DNA of 64,000 nucleotides, taken from positions 1-64,000 of the forward strand of contig NZ_VCCH02000021.1 of the NCBI RefSeq assembly GCF_005938675.2. Reading direction: 5' to 3'. Every line of letters starts with the position of its first letter. Position 1 is the first letter of the stretch. The stretch comes from Mycobacterium sp. KBS0706 (lineage in GTDB: Bacteria > Pseudomonadota > Alphaproteobacteria > DSM-16000 > Inquilinaceae). Below, piece after piece: positions 26,540 to 35,194 of this stretch. Below the pieces are notes generated by a model. That model worked only from the letters and a program-made list of their open reading frames with translations, was not told the origin of the DNA and did no database searches. Both the position numbers and the translations under genes were made by a program.

Positions 26540-27559
26540 GTGACCGTCCCTGCATCCCTCGGCTACGTCATGCCCGCGGAATGGGAGCCCCACAGCCGTT
26601 GCTGGATGGCTTGGCCCTGCCGCGAGGAGATCTGGGGCGAGCACATGGACGCCGCCTGCACCGCCTATGCCGACGTGGCCCGGGCCATCGCCGATTTCGA
26701 GCCGGTGACCATGGTCTGCAACCCCTCGGACGTGGCGGAGGCGTCGCTGACCCTCGGCAACGGCACGCCGATCGATGTGGTGTCGATGGAGATCGACGAC
26801 AGCTGGCTGCGCGACTCGGGGCCGACCTTCCTGCTCGACCGCAATGGCCATCTCGCCGGTGCGCATTGGCGCTTCAACGCCTGGGGCCAGAGATACCAGC
26901 CCTACAGCCGCGACGCGGTGGTGGCGAAGCGGATCCTGAAGCATGTCGGCGCCCGACGCTTCCGCGCGCCCTTCGTGCTCGAGGGTGGGGCCATCCATGT
27001 CGATGGCGAAGGCACGGTGCTGACCACCGAGCAATGCCTGCTGAACCCGAACCGCAACCCCGACGTGACCAAGGCCGAGGTCGAGCAGAGCCTGCGCGAC
27101 TGGCTCGGCATTTCCACCGTGATCTGGCTGCCCGAGGGGCTGGAGGACGATGTGACCGACGGCCATGTCGACGAGATCGCCTGCTTCGTGCGGCCCGGCG
27201 TGGTGCTGGCACTGTCGACCGACGACAAGAGCGACGGCAATTTCGACGTGCTGCAGACCAATCTGGACATCCTGCGCTCGGCCAAGGATGCCAAGGGCCG
27301 GCCGCTGCAGGTGATCGAGGTGCCGCAGCCGGCGCGGCAGGAGCATCGCGGCGAGCGGCTGAGCCTGTCCTATGTCAATTTCTACATCGCCAATGGCGGC
27401 ATCGTGATGCCGGCCTTCGACGTGGCCGAGGACGAACGCGCCTTCCGCATCATCCGCGACGCCTTCCCGAACCGCCGCGTGGTCCAGGTCCATGCCCGAG
27501 ACATCTTCCTGGGCGGCGGCGGCATTCATTGCATCACCCAGCAGCAGCCGGCGCCGTAG
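26540..27559 (+). CDS. aguA: Agmatine deiminase
   Basis: This 339-residue enzyme of the peptidylarginine-deiminase-like superfamily converts agmatine to N-carbamoylputrescine and ammonia. The typical start MPAEWEPHSRCWMAWPCR is present after eight extra residues. Active-site landmarks are DDSWLRDSGPTF, APFVLEGGAIHVDGEG, the histidine in VTDGHVDEIACF and catalytic Cys331 in LGGGGIHCITQQQP. The likely start is GTG 26540, although the homologous region begins at ATG 26570. The partner N-carbamoylputrescine amidase (AguB) is not in the window, so the pathway must be completed elsewhere or by another enzyme. Confidence 0.92.
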   Translation: MTVPASLGYVMPAEWEPHSRCWMAWPCREEIWGEHMDAACTAYADVARAIADFEPVTMVCNPSDVAEASLTLGNGTPIDVVSMEIDDSWLRDSGPTFLLDRNGHLAGAHWRFNAWGQRYQPYSRDAVVAKRILKHVGARRFRAPFVLEGGAIHVDGEGTVLTTEQCLLNPNRNPDVTKAEVEQSLRDWLGISTVIWLPEGLEDDVTDGHVDEIACFVRPGVVLALSTDDKSDGNFDVLQTNLDILRSAKDAKGRPLQVIEVPQPARQEHRGERLSLSYVNFYIANGGIVMPAFDVAEDERAFRIIRDAFPNRRVVQVHARDIFLGGGGIHCITQQQPAP

Positions 27560-27570
27560 CGCCGGCTGCT
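27541..27570. terminator. Perfect hairpin spanning the aguA stop codon, shared by convergent genes
   Basis: A 13-bp perfect stem (cagcagccggcgc at 27541-27553 with gcgccggctgctg at 27558-27570) has a four-base loop. It includes the last aguA codons and its stop and ends 11 bases before the convergent DoxX gene, so it could act on both transcripts. Confidence 0.6.
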
Positions 27571-27580
27571 GCCGGAGCGA

Positions 27581-28000
27581 TCAGGCCGTCGCCAGGCGCG
27601 GGTTGCGCACCGCGTCCAGGCTCCAGGCGCCGCCGCCGGCCGTAGCGAGGTACAGGAAGACGAAGCTGTACAGCGCCGCCAACTCGCCCTGGTTCAGGAT
27701 CGGGAAGAAGCCGCCGGGCGCATGGGCCATGAAATAGGCCACGGCCATCTCGCCCGACAGCAGGAAGGCGACCGGGCGGGTGAACAGCCCGATCAGCAGC
27801 AGCACGCCGCCGACGATCTCCATCACGCCGGCCAAGCCGATCAGCGAGAACAGCTCCAGCCCGTCGAAATAGGCGACATGCGGGAAGCCGAACAGCTTGG
27901 CGAAGCCGTGCTGCAGGAAGAACAGGGCGGTGGCGATGCGCAGGATGCTGAGCACGCGCGGCGCCCAGGTACGGTCGAGCTGGTCGTTCAGGTCAGCCAT
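27581..28000 (-). CDS. DoxX family membrane protein
   Basis: This 139-residue protein has four predicted helices and the DoxX features LSILRIATALFFLQHGFAKL, FSLIGLAGVMEIVGGVLLLIG, LFTRPVAFLLSGEMAVAYF and NQGELAALYSFVFLYLA. DoxX-type proteins are small inner-membrane proteins sometimes linked to redox or thiol stress; their reaction is not firmly known. The start at 28000 gives the family-typical short N-terminus. It is transcribed towards aguA, and the 177-base gap upstream to the NmrA-like gene holds no gene. Confidence 0.88.
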   Translation of the reverse strand: MADLNDQLDRTWAPRVLSILRIATALFFLQHGFAKLFGFPHVAYFDGLELFSLIGLAGVMEIVGGVLLLIGLFTRPVAFLLSGEMAVAYFMAHAPGGFFPILNQGELAALYSFVFLYLATAGGGAWSLDAVRNPRLATA

Positions 28001-28177
28001 GATCGTCTCCGGATCAGAGGGGAGGGGTGCCGCTTGGGCCTTGAGCCCGTTGGTCCGGGCCCGGTCGAACGCCGATCCGGGCCCGGTGGTGGCGTTGCGA
28101 TTGAGTTGCTTTTGCGGTCCGCGGTCAAGCCGCCGATCGCACAACAATTCGTCGCGCCGCGGACAACAATGGCGGTT

Positions 28178-28792
28178 TCAGTAGCCGACGGTGAAGCGCT
28201 GCCTGATATGGGCGGGCTTCTCCAGCTCGTCGATCAAGGCGACGGCGTAGTCTTCCTGGCTGATCCGGCTCTGCCCGTCCGCGCCGACCAGAAGCTGGTC
28301 GCCGCCCAGACGGAATTTGCCGCTGCGCTGGCCCGGCGCGATCACCGCCGAGGGCGACAGGAAGGTCCAGTCGAGGCCGGTCTCGCCGCGCAGCAGGGTG
28401 AGGTAGTCGCGGCCCCTGGACGCCTCCTCCTTGTACAGCGCCGGGAAGTCCGGCGTGTCGACCAGCGCCACGCCCGGCGCGACCTCCAGGCTGCCGGCGC
28501 CGCCGACCACCAGGTAGCGCTTCACGCCCGAAGCCTTGACCGCCTGCAAGAGCAAAGCAGGGTCGGAGGCGGTGTAGTGCACCGAGCTGATCACCGCATC
28601 GTGCCCGGCCAGCAGCTTCGCCAGGCCATCGGCGTCGAACACGTCGCCGTGCTTGGCGGTCAGCTTCGGGTGCTGCGGCAGCTTCTCCGGGTTGCGGACG
28701 ATGCCGGTGACCTCGTGGCCGCGGCTCAGGGCCTCGGCCAGGATCTTGGAGCCGACATTGCCGCTGGCGCCGATCAGGGCGAGCTTCGCCAT
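28178..28792 (-). CDS. NAD(P)H-binding atypical SDR (NmrA/YwnB-like)
   Basis: This 204-residue Rossmann protein starts MAKLALIGASGNVGSKILAE, giving the GxxGxxG dinucleotide motif within ten residues of the start. HEVTGIVRNPEKL, HDAVISSVHYT and RYLVVGGAGSLEV follow, as in YwnB/YesF-type atypical short-chain dehydrogenases. Many of these are redox sensors or reductases of unknown substrate. It is separate from the DoxX gene but in the same direction, so cotranscription is possible. No HxlR regulator, a common neighbour of this family, is present. Confidence 0.85.
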   Translation of the reverse strand: MAKLALIGASGNVGSKILAEALSRGHEVTGIVRNPEKLPQHPKLTAKHGDVFDADGLAKLLAGHDAVISSVHYTASDPALLLQAVKASGVKRYLVVGGAGSLEVAPGVALVDTPDFPALYKEEASRGRDYLTLLRGETGLDWTFLSPSAVIAPGQRSGKFRLGGDQLLVGADGQSRISQEDYAVALIDELEKPAHIRQRFTVGY

Positions 28793-28909
28793 ATTGAATT
28801 CTCCGAACTTGGTTACGAATAGGTACCGACAGGAAGTTCGGGATGCCCGCCGGTCCGCGCAAGAAGGGTGTTGAAAGTAACCGAGGGACCGCGGAATGAC
28901 CGGCGGCGG

Positions 28910-29470
28910 CTAGAACCGCTTGTACCAGACGCGCTGGGGTCCGGTGTCGAGATGAACGAAGTCGGAGCGCCAGTAGAGGCCGAGGCCGCCGCTGGCGACC
29001 GCCTGGGCGTGGTTCGCCAGGAACACCATGCCGTAGCCCTGCACCGACAGGTCCACCGCCTTGCCCTGCAGGTGGAGGCTGTTCCGGGCGGCGCCTTCGG
29101 GGCGCAGCTTCTCGTTGGTCTCGGGGGTGCGGAAGCCGGAGTGCAGGTTGATCGTCACCCGCCGGCCCTTGGCCACCTGGTAGCGCCGGGCCATCAGCCA
29201 CAGCAGGTCGAACACGCCCGGATCCATGTCGGTCGCCTTGTCGACATGGTGGTCCCGCAGCAGCCAGTTCAGGCGCTTCCAGGCGTCGAACGAAACCACG
29301 CCGTCGACGGCGTAGACGTCGTCGAAGCGCTCATCGGTGTGCGGGTTGTAGAGCTTGAGGCGCCGTTCGCCGGCCTGGTCGACGGCAGGGGCCGCCGCGG
29401 CGCAGAAGGGAAGGGCGGCGAGCCCGAGCAGGGCCCGCCGCCGCGTCACCCGGCTGGGGTCAGCCGGCAT
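28910..29470 (-). CDS. DUF882/YcbK-like M15 peptidase, Tat-exported
   Basis: This 186-residue protein has a twin-arginine signal ([20 protein letters not shown]). The peptidase domain shows [25 protein letters not shown] (His-x6-Asp zinc motif) and [14 protein letters not shown], the M15A arrangement seen in YcbK/MepK murein endopeptidases. It is expected to cleave peptidoglycan cross-links in the periplasm. Its ATG overlaps the end of the upstream clpP-like gene by 11 bases, suggesting cotranscription with that protease gene, an uncommon pairing. Confidence 0.85.
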   Translation of the reverse strand: MPADPSRVTRRRALLGLAALPFCAAAAPAVDQAGERRLKLYNPHTDERFDDVYAVDGVVSFDAWKRLNWLLRDHHVDKATDMDPGVFDLLWLMARRYQVAKGRRVTINLHSGFRTPETNEKLRPEGAARNSLHLQGKAVDLSVQGYGMVFLANHAQAVASGGLGLYWRSDFVHLDTGPQRVWYKRF

Positions 29471-30095
29471 CCTTGATGCTGTCGATGATCTTGCCGACGA
29501 GGCCGTAATCCTTCGCCTCCTCGGCCGACATCCAGTAGTTGCGGTCGGTGTCGCGCTCGACCTTCTCGATCGGCTGGCCGGTTTCCTTGGCGATGATCTC
29601 GTTCAGGCGGCGGCGCATCTTGATGATCTCGCGCGCCTCGATGTCGATATCGACCGCCCGGCCGCCGGCGCCGCCGGACGGCTGGTGCAGCAGGAACCGG
29701 GTGTTCGGCAGCGACAGGCGGTTCTCCTTCTTCGCCGCCAGGTAGATATGGGCCCCGGCGCTGGCCACCCAGCCTGTGCCGATCACCTTCACCGGCACGC
29801 CGATGAAGCGGATCATGTCGTGGACGGTGTCGCCGGCCTCGACATGGCCGCCCGGCGAGTTGATCACCAGCCGGATCGGCGTCTTGTCGTCATCGGCGGC
29901 GAGCGCCAGCAGCTGCGCGCTGATCCCCTGCGCCAGCTTCATGGAGATTTCACCGAACAGCAGCACCGTCCGGTTCTTGAAGAGGATGTTGCCGATCTGC
30001 GGGCCGAGCTCCTCCTTCTTCTCCTTCTCGGGGCGCTCTTCCTCTTCTTCCTCTTCCTCGTCGTCGAGACGCGGCGGGAACGGGCGGTCGACCAT
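29460..30095 (-). CDS. ClpP-like protease subunit with acidic N-terminus and altered triad
   Basis: This 211-residue ClpP homologue is distinct from the housekeeping ClpP at 42.9 kb. Residues about 11-29 are strongly charged ([20 protein letters not shown]). The nucleophile region reads [14 protein letters not shown] with Ser retained and [11 protein letters not shown] keeps the His. At the third position, where canonical ClpP has the aspartate of RDTERD, this protein reads ERDTDRN, so Asn replaces Asp. It may be weakly active, inactive, or work only in a mixed ring. The ATG at 30095 has AGGAT nearby and is preferred to GTG 30110. It probably forms a two-gene operon with the DUF882 peptidase. 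Confidence 0.8.
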   Translation of the reverse strand: MVDRPFPPRLDDEEEEEEEERPEKEKKEELGPQIGNILFKNRTVLLFGEISMKLAQGISAQLLALAADDDKTPIRLVINSPGGHVEAGDTVHDMIRFIGVPVKVIGTGWVASAGAHIYLAAKKENRLSLPNTRFLLHQPSGGAGGRAVDIDIEAREIIKMRRRLNEIIAKETGQPIEKVERDTDRNYWMSAEEAKDYGLVGKIIDSIKDAG

Positions 30096-30261
30096 GGGGG
30101 ATCCTGTCACTTAAGAGATCTGTCTGACCTGCAAGAGGTAGCGTGCCGGACCCCGCTTCGCAACCAGGGCCTTTCCTGAAGTCCGGCGAAGCGGCTCAGT
30201 GGAACAGCTGGACGGCGTTGGTCAGGGTGGTTACAGACGCCATAATTTGGCCCAAAGCAGG

Positions 30262-30286
30262 ACCGCCCTGCACAGGGCAGGGCGGT
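30262..30286 (-). terminator. Hairpin after the first potD-like gene
   Basis: A perfect 10-bp stem (accgccctgc at 30262-30271 with gcagggcggt at 30277-30286) lies 25-49 bases beyond the potD stop. The T tract on the transcribed side is poor, so it is a probable but not ideal terminator for the potABCDD operon. Confidence 0.5.
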
Positions 30287-30310
30287 TGCATCGCGGCTCA
30301 GGCTTGTAGA

Positions 30311-31360
30311 TCAGGATTTGAGGCGGGTCCAGACCCGGTCGCGCAGCTCGACCGCCGCGGCGGAGCAGTTCTTGTTCGGGTTCAGCCGGCCGAGAGCTTC
30401 CTGCGGCGTGTTCACCGCCGGGTCGTCGCGCAGCTTGGCATCCATGAACTCCGGCGATCCCTTGATGCCGTTGTTGTAGCCGGTGAAGTTGCTGACCGCG
30501 GCGATGGTCTCGGGCTTCATCATCCAGTCGATGAAGATCTTGGCGTTCTCGACGTTCCGCGCGCCCTTGGGCACGGCGAAATTGTCGTTCCAGAAGTTGA
30601 TGCCTTCCTTCGGATAGACATAGGTGACGGTCGGCTTGCCCTCCTTGGTGCGGTGCGCGGCGCCGTTCCACTGCATGTGGGCGACCACCTCGCCGGCGAT
30701 CATGCGCTCGATCGTGCCGTCGGAGTTGTAGAGGGCGACGGCCGGCTTCTGCGCCTCCAGCAGCTTGAAGATCTTGCCGGCGTCGTCGCTGCTCTCGGTG
30801 CAGAAATCGACCTTCAGGTACATCGCCGCGGCCTTGTAGACCTCGACCGGGTCGTTCAGCATCGCCAGCTGTCCCTTGAACGGGCCGTCCGGGTCGAAGA
30901 TCGACCACCAGCTGTCGTCGACCTTGGCGCTGACCTTGGCAGTGTCGTAGCTGAAGCCGGTGGTGCCCCACATATAGGGGGCGGAGTATTTCCGCTCCGG
31001 GTCGTACCAGGGCTTGTCGTGCGGCGCGCCGACATTCTTGAAGTTGGCCATCTGGCCGGCATCGATCTCCTGCAGCAGGCCCTGCTTGATCATGATGTCG
31101 ACCATGTAGTCGGACGGCACCACCACGTCGTAGCCGGCGGCGCCGGCCTGCAGCTTGGCCAGCAGGGTCTCGTTCGAATCATAGACGTCGAGCGTGACCT
31201 TGATCCCGGTCTCGGCCTCGAACTTCTTCAAGAGTTCCGGCGGGTAGTAGTTCGACCAGTTGTAGAAATAGAGCTCGCCGGCGGCCTGCGCGGCCGATGC
31301 CGCGGCCAGCGCCCCGGCGGCCGCGACGGCGGCGAGCAGAAACTGTCTTGCGGATCCCAT
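30311..31360 (-). CDS. potD: PotD-like spermidine/putrescine binding protein, copy 1
   Basis: This is a 349-residue periplasmic binding protein with a signal peptide (residues 1-26, ending AAQA-AGEL). The mature part follows PotD closely: LYFYNWSNYYPPELLKKF, YDSNETLLAKLQ, YDVVVPSDYMVDIM, MWGTTGFSYD, MQWNGAAHRTK and YPKEGINFWNDNFAVPKGA. The segment NWSNY has Asn where PotF has Asp, in line with a PotD-like rather than PotF-like pocket. AGAGAGG lies just before ATG 31360. It follows a close paralogue by 68 bases and is the last gene of the second Pot operon. The actual ligand is inferred. Confidence 0.88.
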   Translation of the reverse strand: MGSARQFLLAAVAAAGALAAASAAQAAGELYFYNWSNYYPPELLKKFEAETGIKVTLDVYDSNETLLAKLQAGAAGYDVVVPSDYMVDIMIKQGLLQEIDAGQMANFKNVGAPHDKPWYDPERKYSAPYMWGTTGFSYDTAKVSAKVDDSWWSIFDPDGPFKGQLAMLNDPVEVYKAAAMYLKVDFCTESSDDAGKIFKLLEAQKPAVALYNSDGTIERMIAGEVVAHMQWNGAAHRTKEGKPTVTYVYPKEGINFWNDNFAVPKGARNVENAKIFIDWMMKPETIAAVSNFTGYNNGIKGSPEFMDAKLRDDPAVNTPQEALGRLNPNKNCSAAAVELRDRVWTRLKS

Positions 31361-31428
31361 CTCAACCTCTCTGTTGTCGCCGGATTGTGATGTTGCCCCG
31401 CCGACGTCCGGGACGGTGGCCTGGCCGC

Positions 31429-32472
31429 TCAGGATTTGAGGCGGGTCCAGACCCGGTCGCGCAACTCGACCGAAGCGGGGGAGCAGTTCTTGGCCGGCCG
31501 CAGCCGGCTGGCATCCTCCGGCGGCATGTTGATCGCCGGATCCTCGCTCAGGGCCTTGTCCATGAAGGCCTCGGAGCCCTTGATCGCGTTCATGTAGGTG
31601 GTGAAGTTGCTGGCCGCGGCGATGTTCTCCGGCTTCAGCATCCAGGCGATGAAAATCTTGGCGTTCTCCGGGTTCTTGGCGTCCTTCGGCACCACCAGAT
31701 TGTCGGCCCAGAGGCTCAAGCCCTCCTTCGGATAGACGAAGACCGCGCTCGGCCGCTGCACCTTGGTGCGGTGCGCGGCGCCGTTCCACTGCATATGGGC
31801 GACGACCTCGCCGGCGGCCATGCGGTCGACCGACCCGTCGGAGTTGTAGAGCGACACCGCCGGCTTCTGCGCCTCCAGCAGCTTGAAGATCTTGCCGGCG
31901 TCCTCGCTGCTCTCGGTGCAGCGGTCGATGCCCAGGTAATAGGCGGCCGCGTTGAACACCTCGACCGAGTCGTTCATCATCGCCAGGCTGCCCTTGAATG
32001 GGCCGTCCGGATTGAAGATCGACCACCAGCTGTCGTCGACCGGGCCCTTCACCTTGGCGCTGTCATAGGTGAAGCCGGTGGTGCCCCACATGTAGGGCGC
32101 GGAATATTTCCGTTCCGGGTCATACCAGGGCTTGTCATGCGGGGCCACGACGGCGCCGAAGCCGGGCATGGCGGCGGCGTCGATCTCCTGCAGCAGACCC
32201 TGCTTGACCATGATGTCGACCATGTAGTCGGACGGCACCACCACGTCGTAGCTGGCGCCGCCGGCCTGCAGCTTGGCCAGCAGGGTCTCGTTCGAATCAT
32301 AGACGTCGAGCGTGACCTTGATGCCGGTCTCCGCCTCGAACTTCTTCAGCAGGTCGGGCGGGGTGTAGTTGGTCCAGTTGAACAGGAACAGGTCACCGGC
32401 CGCCCAGGCGGCGGGACCGGTCAGCAGGGCCGCGGCGAAGGCGGCGGCCAGGCAGATGCGTCGGTTCCGAAT
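31429..32472 (-). CDS. potD: PotD-like binding protein, copy 2, probable ATT start codon
   Basis: This paralogue has 347 residues if read from ATT at 32472. The decoded N-terminus, (M)RNRRICLAAAFAAALLTG and then PAAWA-AGDLFLFNWTNYTP, is a normal signal peptide plus mature start and aligns with copy 1. Between this point and the first GTG (32244, deep inside the domain) there is no in-frame ATG, GTG or TTG. A strong Shine-Dalgarno, GGGAGGT (32478-32484), lies five bases before the ATT. Either ATT is a rare genuine start, as in infC, or an ATG has been lost. The rest is intact, with WGTTGFTYD, MQWNGAAHRTK and YPKEGLSLWADNLVVP, and ends like copy 1 (RVWTRLKS). Confidence 0.8.
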   Translation of the reverse strand: MRNRRICLAAAFAAALLTGPAAWAAGDLFLFNWTNYTPPDLLKKFEAETGIKVTLDVYDSNETLLAKLQAGGASYDVVVPSDYMVDIMVKQGLLQEIDAAAMPGFGAVVAPHDKPWYDPERKYSAPYMWGTTGFTYDSAKVKGPVDDSWWSIFNPDGPFKGSLAMMNDSVEVFNAAAYYLGIDRCTESSEDAGKIFKLLEAQKPAVSLYNSDGSVDRMAAGEVVAHMQWNGAAHRTKVQRPSAVFVYPKEGLSLWADNLVVPKDAKNPENAKIFIAWMLKPENIAAASNFTTYMNAIKGSEAFMDKALSEDPAINMPPEDASRLRPAKNCSPASVELRDRVWTRLKS

Positions 32473-32477
32473 TTTAG

Positions 32478-32484
32478 ACCTCCC
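32478..32484 (-). promoter_or_regulatory. Shine-Dalgarno that places the start of potD copy 2
   Basis: GGGAGGT on the minus strand lies five bases upstream of ATT 32472 and four bases after the stop of potC. No other start codon is within reach, so this site argues for initiation at ATT. Confidence 0.7.
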
Positions 32485-32487
32485 TGG

Positions 32488-33270
32488 TTAGCTCCGCGCC
32501 CGTCCCACCACCCAGGACAGGGCGACGAAGACGATCGAGATCAGCAGCATCAGCGCGGAGATGGCATTGACCTCCGGCGTCACCCCGATGCGGATCATGC
32601 CGTAGATGTAGATCGGCAGGGTGGTCGCCCCGGCGCCGGAGACGAAGAAGGTGATGACGAAATCGTCGAGCGAGATGATGAAGGCCAGCATCAGCCCGGA
32701 CAGGATGCCGGGCCAGAGCAGCGGCAGCGTCACCCGGCGGAAGGCCCGCCAGGGCGTGGCGTAGAGGTCGGACGCGGCCTCGCCCAGGCTGGCATCCATC
32801 CCCTCCAGCCGCGCCCGGATCGGCAGGTAGGCGAAGGGGATGCAGAACACCACATGGGCCAGGATGATGGTGAACAGGCCCAGCGGCAGGGCGACGGCGG
32901 TGAAGAACAGCAGCGTCGCCACCGCCGTCACCACCTCCGGCACCACCAGGGGCAGGGCGATCAGGGCGCTGACCGCGGCCTGGCCGCGGAAGCGCCGCCG
33001 GGCCATGCCGATCGCGGCGGGGATGGCCATGACGGTCGCGACCACCGACGACACCGAGGCGACGATCAGCGAGTTCTTCGCCGCCCGCAGGATGTCCGGA
33101 TTGTTCAGCACCACGCCGAACCAGCGCATGCTGAAGCCGCCCCAGATCGTCGCCGTGCTGCCGGCGTTGAAGGCCAGCACCAGCAGCACCACGATCGGGA
33201 TGTAGAGATAGGCGAAGAAGGCCCAGGCGGTGGCGCGGACGCCGGGGAAGCTGCGAAGCGGGCTGCTCAT
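32488..33270 (-). CDS. potC: Spermidine/putrescine ABC transporter permease PotC
   Basis: This 260-residue permease has about six membrane helices, beginning AWAFFAYLYIPIVVLLVLAF. It shows FNAGSTATIWGGFSMRWFG and the coupling loop LGEAASDLYATPWRAFRRV. FIISLDDFVITFFVSGAGAT matches the PotC signature. Its ATG overlaps the potB stop (ATGA at 33267-33270). It forms the membrane channel together with PotB, and the two PotD-like proteins encoded downstream would deliver substrate. Confidence 0.92.
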   Translation of the reverse strand: MSSPLRSFPGVRATAWAFFAYLYIPIVVLLVLAFNAGSTATIWGGFSMRWFGVVLNNPDILRAAKNSLIVASVSSVVATVMAIPAAIGMARRRFRGQAAVSALIALPLVVPEVVTAVATLLFFTAVALPLGLFTIILAHVVFCIPFAYLPIRARLEGMDASLGEAASDLYATPWRAFRRVTLPLLWPGILSGLMLAFIISLDDFVITFFVSGAGATTLPIYIYGMIRIGVTPEVNAISALMLLISIVFVALSWVVGRARS

Positions 33271-34157
33271 TTCGCCACCTGCGGCGCTCCGCGGAAGCGG
33301 ATCAGGTACAGCATCATCGCCAGCAGCACCACGGCCAGCAGGGCGAAGGACAGGGCGGCCCCGAACGGCCAGTTGCGGGCCGAGCCGAACTGGTTCTGGA
33401 TCAGGTTGCCGATCATCATCGATTTCGACCCGCCCAAGAGGTCCGGCGTCACATAGGCGCCGAGGCAGGGGATGAAGACCAGGATGGCGCCGGCGGCGAT
33501 GCCCGGCATGGCCAGCGGGATGACGATACGGCGCAGCGCCCGCCATTTATCGGCGCCCAGGTCGTAGGCGGCCTCGACCAGTCGGAAATCCAGCTTCTCC
33601 AGGCTGGAATAGATCGGCAGCACCATGAAGGGCAGGAAGGAGTAGGTGAGGCCGATGGCGATCGCCGTCTCGGTGTACATCAGGTTCAGCGACCCGGTGG
33701 TCAGCCCCAGCCCCTGCAGCGCCGAATCGAGCAGCCCGCCGGAGCGCAGCATCAGGATCCAGGCGTAGTTGCGGACCAGGAGGTTGGTCCAGAACGGGAT
33801 GGTGACCAGGAAGATCAGCAGGTTGCGCCGTGGCGGCGGCTGCATCGCGATGTGCAGCGCGGTCGGGAAGCCGACCAGCACGCACAGCACCGTGGTCAGC
33901 AGCGACAGCCAGACCGAGCGCAGCAGGATCTGGGTATAGGCCGGGTTCCAGATCAGGCTGTCGTCGAAGTCGCGCTCGTACAGGAAGCGGAGATAGGCGT
34001 CGGTGGAAAAGGTGTTCCACTGCACTCCGCCGAATTGGCCGCGCTCGGCGACCGAGACCACCGCCATGATCGCCAGCGGAACGATGAAGAAGATCAGGAT
34101 GAAGCCGACCGGGACGCCGATCAGGCTCAGCGTCTTGAGTCCGTTGCCGCGCGCCAT
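33267..34157 (-). CDS. potB: Spermidine/putrescine ABC transporter permease PotB
   Basis: This 296-residue inner-membrane permease has a first helix VGFILIFFIVPLAIMAVVSV. It contains TIPFWTNLLVRNYAWILMLR, LTYSFLPFMVLPIYSSLEKL, the coupling loop LVEAAYDLGADKWRALRRIV and CLGAYVTPDLLGG, all typical of PotB. ATG 34157 with GAGGT upstream is preferred over the TTG at 34169. Only eight bases separate it from potA, and it overlaps potC, so potA-potB-potC are coupled. Confidence 0.92.
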   Translation of the reverse strand: MARGNGLKTLSLIGVPVGFILIFFIVPLAIMAVVSVAERGQFGGVQWNTFSTDAYLRFLYERDFDDSLIWNPAYTQILLRSVWLSLLTTVLCVLVGFPTALHIAMQPPPRRNLLIFLVTIPFWTNLLVRNYAWILMLRSGGLLDSALQGLGLTTGSLNLMYTETAIAIGLTYSFLPFMVLPIYSSLEKLDFRLVEAAYDLGADKWRALRRIVIPLAMPGIAAGAILVFIPCLGAYVTPDLLGGSKSMMIGNLIQNQFGSARNWPFGAALSFALLAVVLLAMMLYLIRFRGAPQVAK

Positions 34158-34165
34158 CGGGGACC

Positions 34166-35194
34166 TCAATCGGCCAAAGCGTGGCCGGCGCCGGCCGGCA
34201 CCGCGATGCCGACCCGGTCGCCGGGCCGGAAGCTCTGCGGCGACCCGGTCCGGTTCTGCAGCCGGGCGGTGACCAGCGGGCCGTCCTCGGCCAGGCGGAT
34301 GTGGTAGGTGGTGTCAGTGCCGACATAGACCACGGTCTCGACCGTTCCGGCCAGGCTGTCCGGTCCGGGCTCGGCGGACAACAGGACGCGCTCCGGCCGC
34401 ACCGCCAGGGTGGCACCGTCGGCGCCGCCGAGGCGGGCGGCGAGGGGGCCGTCGAAGAAGTTGGTCTCGCCGATGAAATGGGCGACGAAGCGTCGCTCCG
34501 GCCGGTCGTAGATGTCGCGGGGGCCGCCGATCTGCAGGATCTCGCCCTGGCTCATCACCGCGATCCGGTCCGACATCGTCAGCGCCTCCTCCTGGTCGTG
34601 GGTGACGAAGATGAAGGTGATGCCGGTCTCGGTCTGCAGCCGCTTCAGCTCGATCTGCATCTCCTTGCGCAGCTTGAGGTCGAGGGCCGACAGCGGCTCG
34701 TCCAGCAGCAGCACCTGCGGCTCGCTGGCCAGGGCCCGGGCCAGGGCGACGCGCTGCTGCTGGCCGCCGGACAGCTGCGCCGGCTTGCGGTGCTCCATCC
34801 CGCCCAGCTTGACCAGGGCGATCATCTCGGCGACGCGGGCATCGGCCCGGCTGCGGTCGACGCCCTTCATCTCCAGCCCGAAGCGGATGTTCTCGCGCAC
34901 CGTCATATGCGGGAACAGGGCATAGCTCTGGAACACCGTGTTGACCGGCCGCTTGTGCGGCGGCAGCCCCTCGATCGGCTTCCCGTGCAGCAGGATGTGG
35001 CCGCTGGTCGGCTCCTCGAATCCGGCGATCATGCGCAGCAGGGTGGTCTTGCCGCAGCCGGACGGGCCGAGAAGGGTGAAGAACTCGTTGTCCCGGATCT
35101 GGACCGATACGCCGCTCAGGGCCCGGACCGCCCCGCTCTGCTCGCTGCCGAACACCTTGGTCACGTCGACAACGTCGATTGCCGTCCCTGTCAA
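34166..35194 (-). CDS. potA: Spermidine/putrescine ABC transporter ATP-binding protein PotA
   Basis: This 342-residue ATPase has Walker [11 protein letters not shown]-loop [11 protein letters not shown], signature [14 protein letters not shown], Walker [13 protein letters not shown] and switch [15 protein letters not shown]-like domain follows from about residue 255. It drives the PotBC importer. The start appears to be TTG 35194, with GAGG five bases upstream; no ATG is suitably placed. It is the first gene of the operon potA-potB-potC-potD-potD, in the same order as Escherichia coli potABCD. It lies downstream of the glnA terminator, so it needs its own promoter in 35195-35380. Confidence 0.92.
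   Translation of the reverse strand: MTGTAIDVVDVTKVFGSEQSGAVRALSGVSVQIRDNEFFTLLGPSGCGKTTLLRMIAGFEEPTSGHILLHGKPIEGLPPHKRPVNTVFQSYALFPHMTVRENIRFGLEMKGVDRSRADARVAEMIALVKLGGMEHRKPAQLSGGQQQRVALARALASEPQVLLLDEPLSALDLKLRKEMQIELKRLQTETGITFIFVTHDQEEALTMSDRIAVMSQGEILQIGGPRDIYDRPERRFVAHFIGETNFFDGPLAARLGGADGATLAVRPERVLLSAEPGPDSLAGTVETVVYVGTDTTYHIRLAEDGPLVTARLQNRTGSPQSFRPGDRVGIAVPAGAGHALAD

Noticed and set aside
31297-33456. 719-codon open frame opposite potC and potD
   Set aside because: It is antisense to clear transporter genes and has no recognisable motif.
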